From Desulfobacterales bacterium (GTDB taxonomy: Bacteria > Desulfobacterota > Desulfobacteria > Desulfobacterales > JAFDCJ01): DNA of 10,287 nt. The position numbers were made by a program, and so were the translations under genes. The stretch is from NCBI GenBank assembly GCA_020345785.1, contig CP070771.1, positions 749,380 to 759,666 of the forward strand, given 5' to 3'. The notes below the pieces were generated by a model, which did no database searches, had not been told where the DNA came from, and saw nothing but the letters and a program-made list of their open reading frames with translations. How positions within the stretch are numbered: the first letter of the stretch is position 1; the number at the start of each line of letters is the position of its first letter. Of this stretch, positions 1 to 5,589 are shown piece after piece.

Positions 1-121
1 AAACGCTTTGCCCTATGCGCCATGCCCTATGCCTTATCTTGGAGCTATGAGCTTTTTTATCTCTCACCCTCCCATCATCCCAACTTCGCAACTTCCCAGC
101 CTCCCGGCTTCCCAGCCTTTC
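1..121. repeat. Repeat-rich spacer, 3' side of the acyl-CoA synthetase gene
   Basis: No gene is credible here. The stretch is made of short degenerate repeats: a CTATGCC-type run at 10-36, then AGCTATGAGCTTTTTTATCT at 43-62, then a pyrimidine-rich run with CTTCCCAGCCTC at 92-103. Each of the three modules recurs in other spacers of the window (about 2592-2622, 2354-2382 inverted, 5413-5441 and 5528-5540). It lies just beyond the stop codon of the minus-strand acyl-CoA synthetase and continues off the left edge, so its full extent is unknown. Confidence 0.6.
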
Positions 122-2263
122 TTAGGTCTCTGTTTTCAAAATAACCCTCGCATCCACAATCGTAATCCCTTTTTGATGCACGATCACCGGATTGAGGTCC
201 ATCTCCTGGATGGCGGGGTAGGCGACAACGATTTCAGAACACAGCATTAAAAATTTGGCGATGGCACTCTTGTCCAGCGGCGGTTTGCCTCTGGCGCCGT
301 TCAGAATGGGATATGACTTGGTTTCCTCGATCATTTTCTTGGCGCCGGTGGGCGTGAGCGGGATGACCCGAAACGCGACGTCTTTTAAAACCTCGACCAT
401 GATTCCGCCCAGTCCGTACATGATCACCGGGCCAAACTGGTCATCGTATTTGGTGCCGATAATTACCTCGACGCCTTCGGCTGCCATGGGAGATACCAAT
501 ACGCCGCGGATATCTGCCTCAGGATTATAGTGCCGTGCATTTCGGATGATTTCCTTATACGCCTGGCGAATTTCTTTTTGCGTGTGAAGCTTGACCCTCA
601 CGCCGCCGGCATCGGATTTGTGCAGGATGTCGGGTGAGACAATTTTGAGCACCACATCGCCGCCGGCTTTACCGGCGATCTCGGCGGCCTCGTCGGCGGT
701 TTTGGCCAGCAGATCCTCGGTAACCGGCGCACCGTGCAGGGCAAAAAGCCGTTTGGCCTCAATTTCCAGCAGGGCCCGGCGGCCGTCTTGGCGGACTGCC
801 CTGATAATTGCCTCGCCCTCCGGTTTGGCTTTGGCTCCCCAATTTAACTCAAAGGTGTATTTTGGGTGATAGCTTTTGAGATAGTTGCCGTACTCGGCCA
901 GCGCGCTGATGCATTTCACCGCCACATCCAGGGAGTCGAAAACCGGAATATTGTAGTAACGCAACAGATCCAGCGCGTGCGGTTTTTCAGATGTATAGAG
1001 GCTGTGCAGCACGATCGGTTTGTGGCGTGATTTTACCATCTTACCCATTCGGTGGGCCGCATCTTCTTCCATCAGAGACAGGCTTTTGGCGAACCGGATG
1101 CCGTAGCCGCCGAAAAGACCGACGATCAACAGCCCGCCTACATTGGGATCTTTTAAAATGATATTCGCGCAATCCGCGAAAACCGATGGATCGGCGTCCG
1201 TGCCGCCGGCAACATCCACGGGATTCGGCACGGATGCCGCTTGCGGCAGTATTTTTTTCAAATTTTGCTGGGTTTTTTCACTCAGTTCGGGCAGATTGAC
1301 ACCCAGGTCGGTCAAAAGGTCGGCCGCAATGGTCGCGTGACCACCCCCGTCGGCTAAAATGGCCACCCTGTTGTTTTTAATCGGCGGCAGACTCGACAGC
1401 GATTCAGCCACCGGAAACAGTTCGTCGGAATTTTCAATGGCGATAATACCGGCCCGTTTGAACGCTCCCTTGGCCACTTCAGAGATGCCCGCCAGTGCGC
1501 CGGTATGTGAGCCCGCGGATTTTTTGCCGGTGGACGTGCGGCCGCTTTTAAGCAGGATAATCGGCTTTTCAAGGGTTGTTTTTTGGGCCTGCTGGATGAA
1601 TTCGCGGCCGTTGCGCAATCCCTCCACGTACATCAAAATGGCTCGGGTATTCGGTTCCCGGCGGAAAAATTCCAGATATTCGTGGAATTTGATATCGGCC
1701 TCGTTGCCGACGCCGACATAGTAGGAAAATCCTTTGCGGCTTTTAATTTTGGCCTCGGTAATCAGAGTCAGCGCCATGTTGCCGCTCTGCGTTAAAAGGG
1801 CGATATCGCCCGGGGGTGCATCTTTGAGTCCAACCAAATTCAAATTTTCATGCAGGTTTATCATCCCCGAGGTGTTGGGGCCGATCAAGCGGATGTTGTA
1901 CTTTTTGGCCACGGCAACCATTGCCTCTTCCAGTTTCCTGCCGTTGGCACCCATCTCGCCGAAGCCTCCCGCTAACACGACCGCGCCTTTTACGCCTTTT
2001 TGGCCGCAGTCCTCCAACACAGCCGGCAGCGTTGCGGCCGGGGTGGCCACCAGCGCCACATCCACCGCGGCTTCGATATCAGCGACTCTTTTATAGCATT
2101 TAAAGCCGAGGATGCTCTTTTCCTTCGGGTTGACGGGATAGATTCGGCCCGCATAATTTTCGTCCAGCAGCGTCCGGATGGTCTGATATCCGCGTTTGGT
2201 TTCATTTTTGGATGCGCCCACTATGGCCACGGATTCGGCATTTAGGATTCTCTCTAAAGACAT
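122..2263 (-). CDS. Acyl-CoA synthetase (ADP-forming), fused alpha-beta subunits
   Basis: This 713-residue protein belongs to the NDP-forming acyl-CoA synthetase family. The family interconverts an acyl-CoA, ADP and phosphate with the free acid, CoA and ATP through a phosphohistidine, so it can make ATP from acetyl-CoA or another acyl-CoA, or activate an acid. Residues 1 to about 130 form the CoA-binding Rossmann domain (VAIVGAS at 12-18). The succinyl-CoA-ligase-like region follows, with SHTGALAG around 252-259; His253 is the expected phosphorylated residue. The C-terminal ATP-grasp part begins near 500 and contains HKSDAGGV (548-555) and EMDLNPV (687-693). Both halves, separate subunits in some archaea, are fused here in the usual length for the fused form. 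There is no GNAT domain, so it is not a Pat-type protein acetyltransferase. The ATG start has AAGGAAGG seven bases upstream. The organic acid used cannot be read from sequence. Confidence 0.95.
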   Translation of the reverse strand: MSLERILNAESVAIVGASKNETKRGYQTIRTLLDENYAGRIYPVNPKEKSILGFKCYKRVADIEAAVDVALVATPAATLPAVLEDCGQKGVKGAVVLAGGFGEMGANGRKLEEAMVAVAKKYNIRLIGPNTSGMINLHENLNLVGLKDAPPGDIALLTQSGNMALTLITEAKIKSRKGFSYYVGVGNEADIKFHEYLEFFRREPNTRAILMYVEGLRNGREFIQQAQKTTLEKPIILLKSGRTSTGKKSAGSHTGALAGISEVAKGAFKRAGIIAIENSDELFPVAESLSSLPPIKNNRVAILADGGGHATIAADLLTDLGVNLPELSEKTQQNLKKILPQAASVPNPVDVAGGTDADPSVFADCANIILKDPNVGGLLIVGLFGGYGIRFAKSLSLMEEDAAHRMGKMVKSRHKPIVLHSLYTSEKPHALDLLRYYNIPVFDSLDVAVKCISALAEYGNYLKSYHPKYTFELNWGAKAKPEGEAIIRAVRQDGRRALLEIEAKRLFALHGAPVTEDLLAKTADEAAEIAGKAGGDVVLKIVSPDILHKSDAGGVRVKLHTQKEIRQAYKEIIRNARHYNPEADIRGVLVSPMAAEGVEVIIGTKYDDQFGPVIMYGLGGIMVEVLKDVAFRVIPLTPTGAKKMIEETKSYPILNGARGKPPLDKSAIAKFLMLCSEIVVAYPAIQEMDLNPVIVHQKGITIVDARVILKTET

Positions 2264-2681
2264 GTAATTACCTTCCTTAGTTTTGCAGAAAACAGATGAC
2301 AGAAGTCAGATAACAGAAGAAAAGCCTTAGATATTAGTTATTAGTTATTGGTGTCAGGTGTCAGATAAAAAAGCTCATAGCTGATACAAAGCAGCTGGAA
2401 TGCCTGGAGGCCGTCAAGCTGTGAAGCCGCGCCTAACAACGGCGGGATGACCGAATCTGTCTTAATTTTATAAAGGTAGGCCTCTGGTAAGTTCGTGAGT
2501 TGTTAAGTTCGTTAGCACCAACCCAATCAACTCAATCAGCTGAGTCAACTTTATCAACCGTGCCCCCCGCAACCCGCATTTGCCTTTTACGCTATGCTCC
2601 ATGCTCTATGCCCTATGCCCATTCCCCGCATCGCGCACCCCGTCACGCGCCCCCCGGCACCGGGCACCCCGCACCCCGCAA
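2264..2681. repeat. Repeat-rich spacer between hydratase and synthetase genes
   Basis: This 418-base spacer has no credible gene. From left to right it holds a CAGA/GTCAGA-type run (about 2286-2320), a TTAGTTATTAGTTATTGG run, a module at 2354-2382 shared exactly with 5413-5441 in inverted orientation, a less repetitive part at about 2400-2490, an AATCAACTCAATCA-type run (2517-2560), a CTATGCC-type run (2592-2622) and a C-rich run of CCCCGCA-like units up to the hydratase stop codon. No promoter could be recognised for the downstream synthetase gene, which may be read through from the genes upstream or have its own unrecognised promoter. Confidence 0.6.
2354..2382 (-). repeat. 29-base dispersed spacer repeat, copy A
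   Basis: Read on the minus strand it begins AGCTATGAGCTTTTTTATCT and continues for nine more bases. All 29 bases are identical to plus-strand positions 5413-5441, and the first 20 also occur at 43-62. In the orientation given it lies downstream of the hydratase gene and reads as a very short AGCT-ATG-AGCT stem followed by six T, so a weak terminator role is conceivable but unproven. Confidence 0.75.
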
Positions 2682-3449
2682 CTAGGTTCTCTTCCGCTCC
2701 TCAAACTCCTTCAGCGATTCCTGCCTTTCCTTGGTGGAGACACACGTCAGGCAGGCTTCGACTTCAAAGTCCATCAATGCGTCCAGGCTGATTTCGCCCC
2801 GGGCCATCTGCAATCCTTTTTTAATCATTTTAAGGGAGATGGCCGAGTTGGCGGCGATTTTTGCGGCCAACTGTTGAACCTCTGTTTCCAATTGTGCCAG
2901 AGGGACGGCCTTGTTAACCAAGCCGATTCGTTCAGCCTCCCGGCCGTCAATGTATTCCCCGGTAAACAGAAGCTCTTTAGCTTTCCCGGGGCCGATCAGA
3001 TCCTGAACCAAACGGAAAGCCCCACCGGTAATGGATGAAGTTACTTTGGCCTCCGGAGAGCCGATCTGAGCCTCTTCGGCCGCGATGCGAATATCACAGG
3101 CAAGGGCCAGTTCGTAGCCCGAACCCAGGGCATAGCCGTTGATGGCCGCAATCGTCGGCTTTTCAAATCGGATGATTTTGCGTGACGCCTCTTGGAGTTC
3201 CTCCAGATAATCGCGGTATTCCTCAATGGTTCTGGTTTTGGATTCTTTTAAATCCGCACCGGTCGAAAAGGCCCGTCCCTCACCGGTGACCACCAGAACT
3301 TTTATTTCTGAATCGTTGCCGGCGTCCTCTAAAGCTGCCTGAATGTCAAGCCACATCCGCTTGTTCATGGCGTTCAACACCCGAGGGCGGTTCAATTTAA
3401 CAGTTGCAATAGCTTGGTGTTTTTCATAATTTATGCACTCAAAGTTCAT
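2682..3449 (-). CDS. Enoyl-CoA hydratase/isomerase family protein
   Basis: The crotonase-fold protein has 255 residues, the usual family length. It probably adds water to a 2-enoyl-CoA in beta-oxidation or a related route. The oxyanion-hole segment AFSTGADLKE is at 60-69 and GYALGSGYELALACD at 105-119. Glu113 and Glu133 (in GSPEA) lie 20 residues apart, as do the two catalytic glutamates of rat enoyl-CoA hydratase, so true hydratase activity is plausible. The frame is open 30 codons further upstream to 3539, which would overlap the phosphatase gene. I chose the ATG at 3449 because a GGAG lies six bases upstream and homologous proteins start about there. It leaves a 50-base gap to the phosphatase gene, and the two are probably co-transcribed. 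The acyl substrate is unknown, and other crotonase reactions cannot be excluded. Confidence 0.93.
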   Translation of the reverse strand: MNFECINYEKHQAIATVKLNRPRVLNAMNKRMWLDIQAALEDAGNDSEIKVLVVTGEGRAFSTGADLKESKTRTIEEYRDYLEELQEASRKIIRFEKPTIAAINGYALGSGYELALACDIRIAAEEAQIGSPEAKVTSSITGGAFRLVQDLIGPGKAKELLFTGEYIDGREAERIGLVNKAVPLAQLETEVQQLAAKIAANSAISLKMIKKGLQMARGEISLDALMDFEVEACLTCVSTKERQESLKEFEERKRT

Positions 3450-3499
3450 CTTTTTCTCCGATTGGCCGATAATACGAATATGGTTCATAGTTAACGAAA

Positions 3500-3961
3500 C
3501 TATCCGATCTTTGGCATTAAGGTCCAGACAATGATCCACGACCCGGAATCCGGGTCTTTTTCAAGGCAGACAATGCCGCTGTTCTGAAATTTAAATATAG
3601 GCTTGTCGGCAGATCCGGTTACCAGGTAGGCGGTCATTCGTTCCATGAAAGGCAGGTGGCCGACCAGCATGGTATCGGCAGTGGCGTCGATAGTGGCGGC
3701 AAAGGCCGCTATGTCGTCCAGCGGCTTCAATCCGCTGACTTCTTTAACACCGCCGGCGGGGTTCAGGGCCGCCGCAAAAATCTCAGCCGTTTGGCGCGCT
3801 CTTTTCTTGCCGCTCTGCTTGATGTGCGATACGCTTATTTGATAGTCCCGGGCCACTTGGGCGATGCGGGTTGTTTCGGCAGTGCCTTCTTCGGAAAGAC
3901 CCTGCTCAGGGTCGACGTCTTTTGAAAGGCTTTTACCGTGTTGGACAAGATATAGTGCCAT
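3500..3961 (-). CDS. SixA-like histidine phosphatase superfamily protein
   Basis: A 153-residue protein of the histidine (phosphoglycerate mutase-like) phosphatase superfamily, close in length to SixA. SixA removes phosphate from phosphohistidine, classically on ArcB or phosphotransfer proteins. The phospho-accepting His8 is present, but in LVQHGKS rather than the usual RHG: Arg7 is replaced by Gln. The RARQTAE motif (54-60) and the second histidine in GHLP (His102) are retained. Since the RHG arginine normally binds phosphate, activity may be reduced or the substrate changed. The ATG is preceded by AAGGAG at about nine bases. It is the first gene of a probable two-gene minus-strand unit with the enoyl-CoA hydratase. 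The target cannot be inferred from this context. Confidence 0.88.
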   Translation of the reverse strand: MALYLVQHGKSLSKDVDPEQGLSEEGTAETTRIAQVARDYQISVSHIKQSGKKRARQTAEIFAAALNPAGGVKEVSGLKPLDDIAAFAATIDATADTMLVGHLPFMERMTAYLVTGSADKPIFKFQNSGIVCLEKDPDSGSWIIVWTLMPKIG

Positions 3962-4024
3962 GGCCTGAATACTCCTTGTATATTAGGGCGTTAAATACTA
4001 TAAAAAAAAAGGTTGCTGACTCGA

Positions 4025-4038
4025 ATTGATATGTCAAT
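4025..4038. promoter_or_regulatory. Palindrome upstream of the phosphatase gene
   Basis: ATTGA-TATG-TCAAT is a perfect inverted repeat with five-base arms, 64 bases upstream of the phosphatase start codon. On the minus strand it includes TTGACA, but no well-spaced -10 box follows (the nearest good TATAGT is about 29 bases away). It could be an operator or chance in AT-rich DNA. Confidence 0.25.
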
Positions 4039-4130
4039 AACCGCAAAACATCAATAGATTTTTCGTACGGGTTTTACTTTAGGCGCTTAATTGTGATTTT
4101 CTTGCGTTTTATGAAAAATAATTCTCGCCG

Positions 4131-4200
4131 CCAGGACACAAAGACGCAAAGAGGAATATTAACGAAAGGTTTTACTTTATGTCTTGGTGCCTCTGTGACA
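4131..4200. repeat. Imperfect inverted repeat (ACACAAAGACGCAAAG type)
   Basis: The left arm (4131-4153) reads CCAGGACACAAAGACGCAAA and onward. The right arm (about 4173-4200), read in reverse complement, gives GTCACAGAGGCACCAAGACA and onward. Both are made of degenerate CACAAAGACG/CACCAAGAC units. From general experience such AAAGACGCAAAG-type runs are common in intergenic DNA of many proteobacteria; that cannot be tested here. It lies in the divergent spacer between the phosphatase and DHH genes and leaves no room for a gene. Confidence 0.5.
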
Positions 4201-4208
4201 ATCTTTTC

Positions 4209-4222
4209 CCCGATAAATCGGG
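4209..4222. promoter_or_regulatory. Perfect palindrome upstream of the DHH gene
   Basis: CCCGAT-AA-ATCGGG is a 14-base perfect inverted repeat, 46 bases before the DHH start codon and in the presumed promoter or 5' leader. It may be an operator or a hairpin too tight to fold well (two-base loop). No matching promoter boxes could be assigned with confidence. Confidence 0.3.
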
Positions 4223-4268
4223 ATTTCCGTTTCACGTCAACCGGCTTGTTCAGATTGGGAGTATTTGA

Positions 4269-5165
4269 ATGCGAATTGTAACTAGACCGGATTTTGACGG
4301 GATTGTATGCGCCGTCCTGCTTCGCGAAGTGTTTCACATAGAACAGCCGGTGAAGTGGGCCGAGCCGAGCGAATTGCAAAGAGGTCTGGTAGAAATCCGC
4401 AAAGGAGACATCATTGCCAACCTGCCGTACGACGACAGTTGTTCCCTCTGGTTTGACCACCATTTTACCAATCGAATCTACCGATCATACAAAGGTGTTT
4501 TTAAGATCGCGCCTTCGGCGGCCGGTCTGATCTATGAACATTACAAAGACCGGTATAAACGCGACTACGGAGAACTGGTTGCCGCCACCGATAAAATTGA
4601 TTCAGCCGATCTTACGCTTGATCAAGTTCTTCACCCTGAAAAATATGGATACGTACTGCTTTCCATGACCGTCTTCGACGGCGATTATGCCTGCGAACTT
4701 TACTGGAATAAACTGGTAGATCTCATGGGCAACTATAATTTGACACAGGTATTAGCCGATCCGGAAGTAGAACAGCGCTGCCGGGAAGTTATTAAACAAA
4801 ATGATCAGTACACGGTTTATCTGAAAGAGTACACCCGCCTTGAGGAAAACGTCTCCATAACCGATTTTCGCACCTTATCCGAAACGCCGGTCGGCAATCG
4901 GTTCCTTGTCTATTCATTGTTTCCCGATGCGTACGTGAACATAAGAATCCGCTATGAAGAGCGGAACAAAGAAATGGTCGTCGTCAACGTGGGGCACAGC
5001 ATATTTAAACCCGGCTGCAACGTAAATGTCGGTCTGTTGCTCGCCGATTTCGAAGGCGGCGGCCATCGCGGGGCCGGCTCAGCCCGGTTTCACAAAAGCA
5101 AAGCGCAAGAAAATATTCTCCGTATAATTGATGCCTTGCAAAAAAATGAACATAATGAAAATTGA
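4269..5165 (+). CDS. DHH/DHHA1 family phosphoesterase
   Basis: This 298-residue protein has the two-domain layout of the DHH superfamily, metal-dependent phosphodiesterases or phosphatases that include NrnA oligoribonucleases and exopolyphosphatases. Motif I appears as RPDFDG (6-11), motif II as LPYDD (52-56), the name-giving DHH at 63-65 and motif IV as ATDKID (106-111), together supplying the Asp/His metal ligands. The C-terminal DHHA1 domain has GGGHRGAGS at 263-271, which normally binds the substrate phosphate. The full set of motifs suggests an active enzyme. The protein is soluble, with no signal peptide. The ATG has GGGAG seven bases upstream. The gene stands alone on the plus strand, divergent from the phosphatase and convergent with the 830-codon gene. 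The substrate (oligonucleotide, polyphosphate or another phosphoester) cannot be decided from sequence alone. Confidence 0.92.
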   Translation: MRIVTRPDFDGIVCAVLLREVFHIEQPVKWAEPSELQRGLVEIRKGDIIANLPYDDSCSLWFDHHFTNRIYRSYKGVFKIAPSAAGLIYEHYKDRYKRDYGELVAATDKIDSADLTLDQVLHPEKYGYVLLSMTVFDGDYACELYWNKLVDLMGNYNLTQVLADPEVEQRCREVIKQNDQYTVYLKEYTRLEENVSITDFRTLSETPVGNRFLVYSLFPDAYVNIRIRYEERNKEMVVVNVGHSIFKPGCNVNVGLLLADFEGGGHRGAGSARFHKSKAQENILRIIDALQKNEHNEN

Positions 5166-5166
5166 G

Positions 5167-5184
5167 TTGAGCGAGAACGCTCAA
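5167..5184 (+). terminator. Stem-loop directly after the DHH stop codon
   Basis: TTGAGCG-AGAA-CGCTCAA forms a perfect seven-base-pair stem with a four-base loop, starting two bases after the stop codon. No T-run follows, so it is not a canonical intrinsic terminator; it may protect the 3' end or simply be a hairpin. Confidence 0.35.
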
Positions 5185-5412
5185 TGTCAGTTGCACGTGG
5201 TCCGTGGTCCGTTGTTGATTCGTTGATTCAGTTAAGTGGTTGATTATGGCAGGCGGATTAAATCTGACTCTGTTTGGATCGTTTGGAGCGCTCAGAGCGT
5301 TCATCGTCAATGGAAAAATAAATCAGATAGAATTCATCCATCTCAAACCAATAACTAATAACTAAAGCTTTTCTTCTGTCATCTGACATCTGTCTGCTGT
5401 CTTTTAACTATA

Positions 5413-5441
5413 AGCTATGAGCTTTTTTATCTGACACCTGA
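5413..5441 (+). repeat. 29-base dispersed spacer repeat, copy B
   Basis: The segment starts AGCTATGAGCTTTTTTATCT and is identical over 29 bases to the reverse complement of 2354-2382. It lies downstream of the plus-strand DHH gene with its T-run in that gene's transcription direction, as copy A does for the hydratase gene. Confidence 0.75.
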
Positions 5442-5589
5442 AACCGATTCTATAACCTCAGTCCTCAGTCTTCAAAGCTCGGTCCTTATTTATTGTCCCT
5501 TCCGCATTCCGCTTTCCAGCTTCCGAGCTTCCCAGCCTCCTTTTTTTCCCCCCTCCCACCTTCTTTCCTTCGTCGTCTATCCTCTGTCT

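Larger units (their letters stand above)
5166..5589. repeat. Repeat-rich spacer between convergent genes
   Basis: No credible gene. It begins with a hairpin just after the DHH stop codon, then GTGGTCCGTGGTCC and GTTGATTCGTTGATTC-type runs (about 5196-5245), a less repetitive stretch to about 5340, a CCAATAACTAATAACT run (5347-5362), a TCTGTCATCTGACATCTG run (5374-5402), the 29-base repeat at 5413-5441, and pyrimidine-rich DNA with CTTCCCAGCCTCC at 5528-5540, ending at the stop codon of the 830-codon gene. Most modules recur, in changed order and orientation, in the spacers at 1-121 and 2264-2681. Confidence 0.6.

Noticed and set aside
1734..2096. Open frame of 120 codons antisense to the acyl-CoA synthetase gene
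   Set aside because: It is a shadow of a clearly coding sequence with conserved family motifs.
2284..2680. CRISPR-like repeat array
   Set aside because: The repeats are short, degenerate and directly abutting, with no regular unique spacers and no cas genes.
3450..3539. Longer N-terminus of the enoyl-CoA hydratase from the ATG at 3539
   Set aside because: It would overlap the phosphatase gene by 40 bases, has no fitting ribosome-binding site and adds 30 residues not expected in the family.
4074..4463. Open frame of 129 codons on the minus strand
   Set aside because: It overlaps the start of the well-supported DHH gene in antisense and crosses the inverted repeat at 4131-4200; the product has no recognisable domain.
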